Part shown: one piece after another, positions 1 to 10,838 of the stretch
How positions within the stretch are numbered: position 1 is the stretch's first letter
Layout: every line of letters begins with the position of its first letter
Origin: Dactylonectria macrodidyma
Taxonomy: Eukaryota > Ascomycota > Sordariomycetes > Hypocreales > Nectriaceae
DNA: 64,000 nt
Assembly (NCBI GenBank): GCA_020744425.1
Contig: JAGMUV010000010.1
Coordinates: 1,984,001 to 2,048,000 of the forward strand
Reading direction: 5' to 3'
Notes under the pieces: model-generated
The model's input: the letters and a program-made list of their open reading frames with translations, nothing else
What the model was told of the DNA's origin: nothing
Database searches by the model: none
Program-made: the position numbers and the translations under genes

Positions 1-2
1 AT

Positions 3-224
3 ATTACCAGGCCTGAGACAAGGGTTGAAGTTCTTGGAGGATGGCAACGTATTCAGGTGGAAGAAAAAATGCCAGATATGTACTGGCAGTTTGGTTACTC
101 TGGGTTCTCATATGGAAGGAATCATGACGATGGAAACACGATTTACTTGGACGAGCCGGAAGCAAAGATCTTGGTCTACAAGCACGCCAAAGAGATGAAT
201 CGTCTTAACAAGAGAAAGGGCTAG
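3..224 (+). CDS. 3' end of an unidentified protein gene (partial)
   Basis: Frame 3 is open from the window edge for 73 codons and stops at TAG 222-224. The translation has a normal protein composition, rich in W, Y, G and charged residues (it contains [12 protein letters not shown]), and ends in a basic tail. The other two forward frames look less protein-like. I do not recognise the family. It could be the last exon of a gene lying to the left; a chance open frame cannot be excluded at this length. Confidence 0.4.
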   Translation: MTRPETRVEVLGGWQRIQVEEKMPDMYWQFGYSGFSYGRNHDDGNTIYLDEPEAKILVYKHAKEMNRLNKRKG

Positions 225-1543
225 CTGCCGTATTGGTTCATGCGCATTGCATGGAGGATTTTTGGTACACTCGATACGGCTCAAATTAGTTTTATACGCC
301 TTGTGAGATGTTGAGCCTCGACTTTTACTCAGGGAAGCCTCTATCAACGAGAAAATTGTTGAGGAAGTGAAAATTAGGAAAGCCGGAAGATTGGAGTCAA
401 GAAAAGTGCCCAGTTGCATAATCTCCATGTAAATTACAAAGGATCAAGGAAAATCTTGTTGAGGACACTTAACTGCTTGGTTACTGGACACCAACAGCTT
501 TCGCTTCCGCACCGCCCTGGGAACTGTGTTTCTCGCCCGAGCCTTATTGCTCCTCTGATTTGTCTCTAGCATAACTAACCTGCTACTATCTTTGGCGTCG
601 GCGTTATTGTCGCCAAAGTTTCTCGTTGAACTTTGCGTAGAGAGAGAACTTGAAACACCATAATTTCTGTAAGACAGTCGGTAAAAGACTTGGAGTATGA
701 TATATTGCTGAGTAACATGACGCTATTTGTGGGGTCCAATTGAGCGGACTTGAACAAGGAGTGTTTTGAGTATTAGCTGCAGTAGCAATAACTATCTACG
801 ACGTAATGACAAATTCAATGTAGAGTCTAGTGAGTTATTGAGCGTTTTGACTTCTATATCCAAGAGACGATGATGTTGTGTGGTAGATCGCTTCCAGTTT
901 AAATCACTAGCTGACTCGGCGTCTACGTTTAGTTAGGCTGGAGCTGAGAAGCTGTGTTCTGTCGGGACTTGACATTTAGCCATTGGGACGCTTAGAAATG
1001 GGGGGCTGTCGTAGGACTTAGCTCACCTTTGTGAACCTATAACCTCACCAATTACAATTGACGCCAATAGACTCTGCCTCGGGTAGTATTCTTGTGATGA
1101 TCTGCACCATATAACGTGAGTGGAGTATGCTTACTTAGGAGAAACCGCGGAAGCCTCGGAAACCTGTAGTAGGTTTCGTTTAGAAGTATTTTAGGTTTGC
1201 CCAGATCCGGAACGGACCGAAAATCTCCGTAGGGAGCTATTTTTCCGTGGGACGCTTGAGGTGCCAAGGTTCAAATGAAACAACCAACCCCTGGCATATA
1301 AACTAACTGTTCTGTGGCGCGCTTCTGGAAATGAGGGGGCCTGGTAATTATAGTGCCGAGTGAAACCCGGTTAGAAAATTAAAGGATCTGAAGGAGATGC
1401 CGCTCAGCTTAAATTCATCAAGCGCTTCGATTATATAAAGTATCAGAGGTGTGCTGCGGTCTCATTTGAAACAGAATCAGCAGCACAGAATCCTTTCAAC
1501 TCCTAAGTTTAAAGCAGATCTGCCCTGGTAATAATCAGCGACC
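225..1543. other. Intergenic region upstream of the arabinanase gene
   Basis: No gene recognised; short open frames here have no protein-like character. Two CCTCGG hexamers lie at 1077-1082 and 1154-1159. The last 110 bp hold a TATA element and an A/T-rich leader for the GH43 gene. Confidence 0.6.
1432..1439 (+). promoter_or_regulatory. Probable TATA box of the arabinanase gene
   Basis: TATATAAA lies 105 bp before the ATG at 1544, a usual distance for a fungal gene. Seen in sequence; function inferred. Confidence 0.5.
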
Positions 1544-2491
1544 ATGTGGAAACTACTTGTTAGCGGCATGCTTGCCGTCTTGTCCATGTCACCGGCCGTA
1601 ATGGGAGCGTATCCCAACCCGGGCCCAGTCACCGGCGACACTCGTGTCCACGACCCTACGGTGGTCAAGACTCCCAGTGGTGGGTACTTGATGGCACACA
1701 CAGGAGACTATGTGGCCCTCAAAACATCTTCCGATCGCACTGCATGGAAAGACGCTGGCGCCGTTTTCCCAAACGGTGCGTCTTGGACAACGCCATACAC
1801 CAACGGCGCGAAGAATCTCTGGGCCCCCGATATCTCCTATCACAACGGGCAGTACTACCTGTACTACTCAGCCTCGTCCTTTGGATCCCGAAAGTCTGCC
1901 ATCTTTCTGGCTACCAGCAAGACTGGCGCCTCGGGCTCATGGACGAACCAGGGCGTGGTCATTGAGTCATCCGATTCCAACGACTACAACGCCATTGACG
2001 GCAACCTCATCATCGATGCTGCTGGTAAATGGTGGCTGTCCTTTGGCTCGTTCTGGTCGGGCATTAAGATGATCTCGCTTGACCCTAATACCGGCAAGCG
2101 ATCTGGCACCAATCTTGTCTCCCTCGCTTCGCGCCCCGATGCCGGCGGTGCCATCGAAGCACCCTTTATTACTCGCCGCGGTAACTACTACTACCTCTGG
2201 GTTTCTTTCGACCGATGCTGCCAAGGCGCCTCCAGCACCTACCGTGTCATGGTTGGTCGCTCTACCAGCATCACCGGTCCCTATGTCGACCGCAGCGGCA
2301 AGCAGTTGATGTCGGGCGGAGGAACTGAGGTCATGGCTAGCCACGGCTCGATTCATGGACCGGGACATAACGCCGTCTTCACCGACAACGATGCCGATGT
2401 ATTTGTCTATCACTACTACGCTAATGATGGTACTGCGTTCTTGGGCATTAACCTCATTCGCTACGAGTCTGACTGGCCCGTTGTTTATTAG
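1544..2491 (+). CDS. Secreted GH43 endo-1,5-alpha-L-arabinanase
   Basis: A single-exon protein of 315 residues, close to the usual size of fungal AbnA-type enzymes. Residues 1-21 form a signal peptide (KLL, a hydrophobic core, then VMGA), so the enzyme is secreted. The GH43 five-blade propeller signatures are present: HDPTVV with the catalytic base Asp37, NAIDGNL with the pKa modulator Asp152, and AIEAPF with the catalytic acid Glu205. WAPDISY near residue 96 is also typical. The family hydrolyses alpha-1,5-arabinan of pectin side chains. It is unrelated to the CoA-ester catabolic genes that follow and probably lies outside that cluster, although its promoter also has two CCTCGG hexamers. The ATG at 1544 is the first one compatible with the signal peptide. 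Confidence 0.93.
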   Translation: MWKLLVSGMLAVLSMSPAVMGAYPNPGPVTGDTRVHDPTVVKTPSGGYLMAHTGDYVALKTSSDRTAWKDAGAVFPNGASWTTPYTNGAKNLWAPDISYHNGQYYLYYSASSFGSRKSAIFLATSKTGASGSWTNQGVVIESSDSNDYNAIDGNLIIDAAGKWWLSFGSFWSGIKMISLDPNTGKRSGTNLVSLASRPDAGGAIEAPFITRRGNYYYLWVSFDRCCQGASSTYRVMVGRSTSITGPYVDRSGKQLMSGGGTEVMASHGSIHGPGHNAVFTDNDADVFVYHYYANDGTAFLGINLIRYESDWPVVY

Positions 2492-3743
2492 ACAACGCAA
2501 GTTTAGTTTTAGTTTCTTGTTTGATACTTGGTTTACTTTTTCGGGTCTTGACTTAGGGATGCCCACGTACATATATCAAGGAGAATGGTTGATAACTCTC
2601 TCAATTGCATTTTCTCTACTTTAAGAGGGCCTTGCTTTCACATTTACATATTCATCGCTTTCCTAAATGCAGCTGCCCCACAAGGCCGGGGACCGAGGAA
2701 CCCAGTGCCGCGCCCAAATTAATGCCGTAAAGTATCCAGAGAAGATGAACGGGCTGGTCTAAGATGTCTTGCATAAGACACATTTGCTGCACATGCACTT
2801 TGACGCTACAGAGAAGCTGTCCGAAAAGCATTGCTCAGTTCGGTCGTTTTGAGACTTCAACTCCCTGATGACCCGGAGGGCAATGTTTCTTTGATATGGT
2901 CTGCTCTCCTCCGTTATGAAATAGACCAACGCTTCGGCGATGGCGGATGTCGAGATGCTTTTGTACCGGTAGGTCTCTCAAGCGTTCAACATCCTGGCAA
3001 ACCAATTTAACATATTGCAGAACCCAACGACGGACGAAAAAGTTCTGGCGACATGCTGAACTTGAGAAAATTGACGAAAAGCCTGCAGTTAGCCAAGCTC
3101 AGTGCTTTGAAGAGATTAAAAAGGGCCGGTTCTGTGAATTTATCGGTTTGGGAGCGAACGCGCACTCTGCTTCACCGTCCCGGGTACAAACTACATCGAT
3201 TCATCAACTTCAAACCACCAGAAGATTGTAGAACACACTCCAGGAACTTCTCTTGCAGATGTGCTCTATAGTTACCACCTTGCCTAGATAATAAAGGGGG
3301 CGTTGGCCTACATTCTCCCCTAGTGGGCCTGGCATTTCTATGACTCGGATTGGCTGAAGACGCCCTGAACGAGCAGAGCAATGCGGTTTATAGGACAGCG
3401 CAGTACTAGACATAGTGAGGATGAACTAGATGTGTTTCTGTCAAAACCTTATTACTCGGTGCACTTTGGTGAGCCAACCCTCTATCAGCAAAGCTAGCCG
3501 TCTGTACCGCTGTCAAACGCCGGCAACGGCTCGATCCTATTCTTCATGGCTGCTGCCAACGCAAGCCTCAACTCGGCAGAAATATTTCCCGCGAAGTGTG
3601 CAGACACTGCACATCGGCTACCACGGAGGTGGCAGCTGGGTTGGTGAAGGCATGTTGTTAGGGCAGAGGCTAATAGTTAAAAAACAAACAAGAAAAGAAA
3701 GAATATAGTATGTATTACTAATAAAAAAGCTACCTTCTGTATT
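2492..3743. other. Region between arabinanase and MFE-2 genes
   Basis: Contains a CCGAGG at 2693-2698 and the decayed coding relic described separately. From about 3640 it is A/T-rich and is probably the 3' flank of the MFE-2 gene, which is read towards it. No intact gene seen. Confidence 0.5.
2830..3470 (+). pseudogene. Decayed coding relic, possibly of a DUF7580-type fungal protein
   Basis: From 3228 one forward frame runs to TAG 3514-3516 with three internal stops (TAG, TAG, TGA). The residues between the stops still look conserved: TSLADVLYS, ALAYIL, WAWHFYDSDWLKTP, VFLSKPYYS. The pattern of an LADVL stretch, an LAYIL stretch and an H-F-Y-D-S-x-W-L motif recalls the C-terminal region of large fungal DUF7580 proteins. 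Upstream, 2850-2960 encodes DDPEGNVSLIWSALLRYE and is followed by a GTAGGT...GCAG intron-like stretch. The TGA after KTP would replace an expected Trp (TGG). Family assignment is from memory of the pattern only. Confidence 0.33.
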
Positions 3744-6654
3744 TTATAAACAACTTTTAAAGGTATTCTTTAATAGCCCAGCACTACCATTTATAGCTAC
3801 CTTTCCAGTCTCTTTAACTCTTACTTGAAACTTCACCAAGTCACCATCCTTCCACATCTCAGTAACCAGCGTCTGGCCTGGGATTACTATGCCAGCAAAT
3901 CGCACATTGATGTCCTCGATGGGGCCAAAGGTTGACACGACGTGCTTGGCACCGATGCCGAAGCTGCAAAGCCCATGCAATATCGGGGCCTCGAAGCCGC
4001 CGGCCTTGCTAACAGCAGGGTCAATGTGCAGGGGGTTTCTGTCACCGTTTAGCCTGTACAGGGCGGCCTGGTCTCGGGTCGTTTTCTCTTCAACGAGGGC
4101 GTCTGGCTTGTGGTGAGGCTTGGAGTAGGCAGCAGAGGCGTCGTCGCCGTGGGCAGACGAAGTTGAGGTGCGGGTGGCATGGCCGCCAAAGCCCCCCGAG
4201 CCGCGCATGAAGAGGGAAAACTCGTTGTAGAATATATCTTCCCCCGTGACGGCGTCCTTTGTCACGGTACCGATGATGGCGACGCTTGCTTTGCCCTCGC
4301 CCTTGTCCAGCATGTCGAGCAGCTTGCTTCGGGAGACAAAGGTACCAGATGTGGGGATGGGATACTTACGGACCTGCAAGAAATGCTCGCCGTGGAGGAG
4401 CCGCTTGTACGAGTAGTTTGGGACCAGGTCCTCGAGCTTGAATGGTCTTGGGGCAGTTGTCCCGGGAATCACGCCAAACGTGGGTAATACGTGGAAGTCG
4501 TTGCTCTGCTCAAACACCAGCGGTAGCTGAGTTGCCGTGGCGCCCAGCGAGAGATTGTACAAGATGACGTCTCTGTCGGTAAAGGACATGGTTGTCTCTT
4601 CTGGCACGGTATGCTTGGCCCTCTTGATGGCTTCCAGGTATCGCTTTTTGTCAGACGGTTGTTGCTCTGAACCTGAATACTTTCTACTATTCGCCATGAT
4701 GCGCCTTCGCACATCGGAAGCAACCTCAGGGTTGCTGGTTTTTCCGGGGGTGAAATCCACAATGGTCTTCCAACTCTCCAAGACTTCTTCGGGGGTCAGA
4801 GGTTTGGTGAGTGGAAAATCGACGCCGTTGGATCGCTGCCACCTCGTCCGTCCTTGCCAGCCACAGCCAACCTCAAAGACATGCCCAGTTGCGGCAGTAG
4901 GAACCTGGTCAGAGGACAAGAGCAGCACGAGATGGGCTACAAACTCGGGCTTGCGAGCGTTGACAATCTCGTCGCTGTGGACAGTCTTGGTGAGCTGCGT
5001 TCCCGCCGATGGCGCAATGCAGTTGACTTGGATGTTGTTCTTGCCACCTTCGATCGCTAGGGCTTTTGAGAAGCCTATGATGGCTGTTTTCTGCACCGAG
5101 GTCAGCTAGACTCAATTTATTGTCGAAGTGAGTTTTACTCACAGCGGCTGCATAGTTTGTTTGGCCAAAGTTGCCGTAGATTCCACTGGTGCTAGTGGTG
5201 TTGACAATGCGGCCGTACTTTTGCTTGACCATGTAAGGATATGCCGCCTTTGTACACTTGTACGTGGCACGCAGGTGGACATTGTTGATGTCGTCCCACT
5301 GCTTGTCCGTCATATTTTGAAACGACTTATCTCTCAAGATGCCCGCGTTGTTGATTAATATGTCGATCCGTCCAAAGTGATCGATGGCCGTCTTGATGAT
5401 TTCGTCTCCACATTCAGCAGAGGACGTGTTTGGCACAGCGACTCCTCCGAGCTGTCGAATCTCCTCGACGACAGTGTGAGGGTTCACGATGTCATTGACG
5501 ACAACTGACGCACCGAGCTTCGCCAGCTGCAAGCAATATGCCCGTCCCAGCCTGCCAAGAGGAGGAATGTTAGTTGTTGAGCGAGAGAAAGCGGGTGATC
5601 AGAAACACGGAACTCTGTCTTACCCAGCGCCTCCCCCCGTGACTACAGCCACTCTTCCATCAAAGCGAATAACGGGTCCGGGCTCGTTTGACGCTAGCTT
5701 CTGGGACTCTTTCAGCTTTTCAACCATGTCTGCCGTCGTCTTTGGATGATCAGGGTTGGCAAAGTCGTTGACGGCAGCCCAGTTCGCAAGAATCCCACCC
5801 GGCGTCATGCTGGGGTCACACCTAAGTAAGGCACCCTTGGATCTCTCCCACCTCAGTTTGGAAATATGACCCCCGCCCACTTCAAAGATAGAACCGTTCT
5901 CAAAGTCATTGCTTTTATGTACCAGTACTGAGACTAGCGGCACGACCCAATCTGGGGTGAGTATTCCTAGCAAGTCTGGGGGCATAACTGTGGCCGTCAT
6001 CCGGCTGGCGGCAATTGGGGCAATGATATTGGTCCGTATGTTGTACTTTTCTCCCTCCTTAGCCAGCGTCTCGCCGAATCCCACCATAGCAGACTTGGCA
6101 GCCGCGTAGTTGCATTGCCCAAAGTTGCCGTGGAGCCCAGTTGCCGAGGACGTCAAGATGACGCGGCCATACTTTTGCTTGCGAAACTGAGACCAGGCAG
6201 CATGGGTAGTCGTATACGCCCCTCTGACGTGTACTGCAATGACGGCATCCCAGTCTGTATCAGTCATGTTCTTGAACGAAACATCTCGTAGAATTCCCGC
6301 ATTGTTGATGAGAATGTCAATGCGGCCAAATACCGATACTGCCGTGTTAATGATGTTGGCACCCTGCTCAACGCTGTCATAGTTGGCGACAGCCCGACCG
6401 CCTCCATCTACAATCTCCTTAACGACTTGGTCTGCGGCCTGCATGCACGTTGTCAGTGGCGTTGATAAGGCACATGGTGACTTGGAAGTTGTCTTGCGAA
6501 CCTTTGTGTTGTTACCGTCGCCCTCTAGAGAGGCTCCGACATCGTTTACAACAATGGCAGCCCCCCGGGACCCTAGAAACTTGGCATAAGCCATACCCAG
6601 ACCTGATCCTGCCCCTGTAACCACTGCAACCTGGCCATCGTAACGTAGCTCCAT
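3744..6654 (-). CDS. Peroxisomal multifunctional beta-oxidation enzyme (MFE-2 / Fox2 type)
   Basis: Four exons: 6654-6502, 6438-5624, 5551-5143, 5090-3744. The product has 907 residues, the normal Fox2 length. Two short-chain dehydrogenase domains lie in tandem. The first has Tyr162-x3-Lys166 (NYAAAK), and the second has TGGGAG near 317 and Tyr456-x3-Lys460. They are followed by a MaoC-like 2-enoyl-CoA hydratase-2 domain with [10 protein letters not shown] near 808-817, which holds the catalytic Asp and His. The enzyme hydrates enoyl-CoA and oxidises the (3R)-hydroxyacyl-CoA. It ends in -KSCL, a variant peroxisomal PTS1. The ATG at 6654 ([16 protein letters not shown]) was chosen because it matches the family start; an upstream non-homologous extension was left out. 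The 63-nt first intron (6439-6501) has a weak donor (GTTCGC) and no stop, so it could be retained. Confidence 0.93.
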
Positions 6655-7220
6655 GTCGCTACTTGTTCGTCTTTTCACGATAGGGGAGGGTAGGTAGAAA
6701 CTCCGAAGCGTTATGAGATGCTGCAGAAGAAATGGCAACGAGGCAACGTCAAACTTGAATTAGGTTCACCGCAGTTGATGGAGAAGACGCAGATGTAATC
6801 TTAATATTGTATAGCCTCGAATATATACCAAAAGGAAGATTCACGCGAGTTTCCACGAGTCTCCGTCATCTTAAGCGAAACCGGCCCGGCCTGATTTGTT
6901 AGTAGCAGTTTGTTTTTGGTTTATTGTCGCTTGGCATACATGCTTGGCGCATCTCCTCTTGCCTAACAAGGTTCGGCTTAAGCCGAGGATATCGAGTGGT
7001 TGCCCGCCTCGACGACTGAAGACAGCCCAAAAGTTTTTCATGAAAGCCGAGGTAACCTACAATATCTACTTCTTCTGGCCGCGGTAAACGCCACGTCACG
7101 CATACCAGATTTTGGATTGACAACCTTTCACCGTCCCAGGACATCTATCACTGGTCCTTATAGACATAGGTGATCAAGCAGATTTTCACGACAGAGGTAC
7201 ATAAAATTGGTCAATGTACG
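6655..7220. promoter_or_regulatory. MFE-2 upstream region with CCTCGG sites
   Basis: No gene. Two copies of the complement of CCTCGG lie at 6983-6988 and 7047-7052, the second as GCCGAGGTAACC. It forms the promoter of the MFE-2 gene and the 3' flank of the MDR reductase gene. Confidence 0.5.
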
Positions 7221-8545
7221 CTACTGCCGCGGTGTGTCGACTACCCTATACACAAGTTTTGCCGCATTCACTTTTCCCTCCTTTAGATCCTGCAGACCCT
7301 GAAGAACTCCCTTCAAACCTCCCTCGCCAACATGGTGATTGTGGGGTCTCAAACGCCCCTGTCAAAACTATCAGTACGTGGCGCAACATGCCAATGACTC
7401 TGGGAGTGGTGACATCTGGATGAGGGAAGGGTTTGAGTCCACTCACCTGTGCTAACAGCTTCTCCGTAATGCGTGAAAAGGTTTTGGCAAATTCAAAATC
7501 CTCCCTACTTGCAGGCATGTGCACTTTGCCAAACATGAACTCTCTGCCAAAGGCGGTGTGCATGACCGTCGTGATGGTGCTAACATCCTTACGAGGGCTC
7601 TGGACTGGGAGCAAATTACCGTAGATGGGTTTGAGGGAGGAGTCGGTGGTGAGCGCTGTGGCACAGATTTGGGCCGAACTGTCTATGCTGATTGTATCCC
7701 ATGCATATCTTAGCTCGTTGTTGGTATATTGGCGGATTTTTTCTCCGGCCTCAACGTCTTTGTAGTCGACTGCAAAATCTGCTCCCAGACTTTTAACATA
7801 GCCAAAGTCTTCGGGAGAACACGCCGTTACTACGGTGTAGCCAGACCTAGGAACATGTCAGTCCTCGCCTCTTCTTGATCTTTCATTATCTTCAGAGGTC
7901 ATGTGCTGCTCACTGCTTTGCGTATTGGATCCCCAGAGCACCAGTTGAACTAGTGCCGCCGTATATCAACACCGGAATGTTTTTCTTTTCCACCTCGTTA
8001 GCAGCCACCACCGGCAAGTCAAGCCTTAGAGACTTTTGAAACAGCCCTTGGCCAACCGTCAAGGAGCCCAAGCCCAAGGTAGCGGACTGCTCGAAGCTTA
8101 AAGACTCGGGGACTCGCATCTGTAAGTCCCCGATGACGGTAGCAAACTCGCCAAAGACTCCGTCGTCCGGGTTGACCAAGTTGGCTCCATGGGCGCAGCC
8201 AAAGATGCGATCCCCTCGTTTCCACGTCTTGTTGACTGTTCTCCCGACGGCCTCGACGACGCCGGCATAGTCGCAGCCTAGAATGCAGTTGTCTTTGGCT
8301 CGACGATAATCTATGTGTCGCCAGTCTGTCGGATTCAGGGCTACGGCGACGGGCCTCACGAGTATGCAGTCGTCGCGCAGAGCAGGGACTCTCCTTGCAT
8401 AGTCGAGCCGGGCTGCACTTCCTTCGATCACGACAGCCTTCATCGAGTGAAGTCTTCGTCGTTGCGCCATGTATGAGCCATTGGCAATGGCGAAACTCGT
8501 CTTGTTCCTGAGCAACGGTGTGGTTCTCCTAGTAGCGGATGACAT
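7221..8545 (-). CDS. MDR-family (TOXD/quinone-oxidoreductase-like) NADPH reductase, probably mitochondrial
   Basis: Three exons: 8545-7914, 7846-7447 and 7358-7221, giving 389 residues. The N-terminal GroES-like domain has [16 protein letters not shown] and RGDRIFG, and the Rossmann part has YGGTSSTG. The final exon restores the family tail [19 protein letters not shown]. The ligands of the catalytic and structural zinc of alcohol dehydrogenases are not evident, which fits the zinc-independent quinone reductase / trans-enoyl reductase branch. The ATG at 8545 adds a basic stretch (RRTT...RRRLHS) before the family start at Met 8443 and would work as a mitochondrial presequence; initiation at 8443 would give a cytosolic form. 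It probably reduces an activated C=C bond of the substrate or an enoyl intermediate (inference). Confidence 0.83.
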
Positions 8546-8986
8546 GATTTCTTTCAAGAGTGTAATGTAAAAGTAGCTGCCAGAGGACCAAACTATAGTT
8601 ACAATACAAGGAAAAGGCGACACCGTTCCATCCATAATAGCAGGTCCCCTTGAAGATTACATCTTCTCACGCAACTGAGGAAATGAGAATGATGATTGCT
8701 GAATATCTAGGGTAATCTAGGTACTCGGCGTCATCCTGGGCATTGTGGCGTTCCCTATTCGGGCCTCGGCAATCAAGCAGGTGGCTGTGAACAGCGGCTC
8801 TCAAAACCAAGCCCATGGCGGACAAGAAAGCACAGACGGTAAAAGTCGGGTTAGTTGATCATATGATCTACTTATCAGATCAATGATCTTCAAGCATAAC
8901 GTACATGGAAACAATTCACATTGGAGATTCCAAAGGCCAAGCTCAGTTTCTGTACCATTTGGTGTGAGAGTAACGTTTTACAAGTC
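8546..8986. promoter_or_regulatory. Divergent promoter of MDR reductase and acyl-CoA dehydrogenase 1
   Basis: A 441-bp head-to-head intergenic region. GCCTCGGCAATCA at 8763-8775 contains the CCTCGG hexamer and recurs exactly at 13573-13585. An upstream ATG at 8904 is out of the main frame. No gene. Confidence 0.55.
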
Positions 8987-10456
8987 ATGTCCTCTTCCTT
9001 GAATATTACTCCTACGCCCTTTTCCGAACCCCCATGGTTAACCGGGCTTCCCTCCCCTTACTACACAGACTCGCATCGAAAATGGCAGAAATCGTGTCGC
9101 GAATTCATCTCGCAACACCTCGGGCCTTATGCCCTGGAGTGGGAGGACGAAGGCAACGTTCCCGCCCACGTCTTCGAGACGTTTTCGAAACACAACATGC
9201 TCATACCAAATCTGCCCGCGCCTCTCCCCATTGATATGCTTAAGAATATGGGTATCACTGAGCTCCTGGGCGGGTTGAAGATTGACGAGTTCGACTACTT
9301 CCACTTTTCTATTTACATAAGCGAAATGCGAAGGTTTGGCGTCGGCGGTCCGACTTCGTCCCTGTCAACGGGAATGGCGTATGGGATGCCGCCCATCATC
9401 ACATATGGCAGTCGAGAATTGCAGCAGCGTTTACTTCCAGAACTGATACGAGGCGAGAAGAGAATCTGCATCGCCATCACGGAACCCGACGCAGGCAGTG
9501 ACGTTGCCAACATCTTAACGACGGCTGTCAAGAGCGAATGCGGAAAATACTACATTGTGAATGGTGAAAAGAAGTGGTGAGTTTGAGTCTCCTTCCAAGC
9601 TTGATCCCAGCTCTTTGTTTCACAGGAACCGGCTAAAAGAAAAAGGATCACTAATGGAATATGGTCACATTATGCAACCATGGCTGTTCGCACAGGAGGT
9701 CCCGGGGCTGCAGGGCTTTCGCTACTCGTGGTACCTCTGCTCGACTATCCTGGCGTGACGATGCGTCGAATGAAGACAATGGGAGGAACAACAAGTGGCA
9801 CGACCTTTATAGATCTGGAAGACGTCAAGGTCCCAGTTGGAAATCTGATTGGACAAGTGAGCATCCGTGGTTCCTTAGTTTTTTCCCCCATGTCCCCAAG
9901 TCATCCAAGGCCAACAGAAGTGTAGGAAGGGAAGGGAATGAAGATGATTACCAAGAATTTCAACCACGAAAGACTCGCTATTGCCATCGGCGTCAATCAG
10001 ACAGCCCGAGTCGCGCTCTCTGCCGCCTTCGCATACGTCCTCAAGCGAGAAGCCTTTGGGAAGCCCCTCATGGAGCAGCCAGTTGTCCGACATCGCCTTG
10101 CCAAATGTGGCGGCGAGCTAGAGTCTCTCTCGGCTTGGCTAGATCAGCTCGTATATCAGATATCACAACCGAATCACCATCCCAGTGGGGCCCCACAACT
10201 TGGGGGCCTCGTGGCCCTAGCAAAAGCGAGAGCGGGTATCGTCCTCGACGAATGTGCCCGTTGCGCTGTCCTCTTGTTTGGGGGGAACGGATATACGCGC
10301 ACAGGTCAAGGGGAGTTGGTTGAGAAGATCTTTCGCGAGGTTCCGGCAGCGCGGATCCCCGGGGGTAGCGAAGATGTTATGTTAGACCTCGCAATCCGTC
10401 AGATGGTGAAGGAATTTCAAGCCAAGACTCGTATACTGGGGAAAGAGAGGCTGTAA
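8987..10456 (+). CDS. Acyl-CoA dehydrogenase 1
   Basis: Three exons: 8987-9576, 9646-9856 and 9926-10456, giving 443 residues. The N-terminal alpha domain is followed by ITEPDAGSD (FAD/substrate-binding signature) and NGEKKW-ITNG, rebuilt across intron 1. The C-terminal helical domain has NFNHERLAIA, LKREAFGKPL and LFGGNGYTR. The classical YEG catalytic loop is replaced by IPGGSEDVM; the Glu in NHERL is a candidate base, as in IVD-like enzymes. It would form a 2,3-double bond in an acyl-CoA. The start at 8987 is the first in-frame ATG. The tail -KERL is not a canonical PTS1. It shares its promoter with the MDR reductase. Confidence 0.92.
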
Positions 10457-10838
10457 GATGTTTTCAGATAACATCCAAGTCCGCGTTGGGATTGCAGGAA
10501 TTCCAACGTCGACGGTAAATTAGGATACTATGAGATAGAACTAGGAAAATTCATCAAAGCTGTTGATAACAACTTGAGAAAGGGTGGGTTCGTCATATGG
10601 AGCTTGGGTTGGAGATCGGTAGTATTCAGCCGCCTGTAAGCTAAGACTAAAAGAGCAGCGGTTTCGAGCATCAACCCTAACCCCCATGATGACGAGACCA
10701 AAACGAAGTTTAAAACTTATTGAACCTAGCTTCACAGACCTACATAGGAATAGATGACACAAAAAACCCTGACTATGGAACGGCCATTGAAGTTGACATT
10801 CAATGATAAGAGTAGAACTATCATGTATGCCGGAAATT
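10457..10838. other. Convergent 3' region
   Basis: 382 bp between the 3' ends of ACAD 1 and the HMG-CoA lyase fusion gene. Nothing recognised besides likely 3' untranslated sequence. Confidence 0.6.

Noticed and set aside
1967..2572. Antisense open frame of 201 codons opposite the arabinanase
   Set aside because: Overlaps the catalytic part of GH43 and has no recognisable feature.
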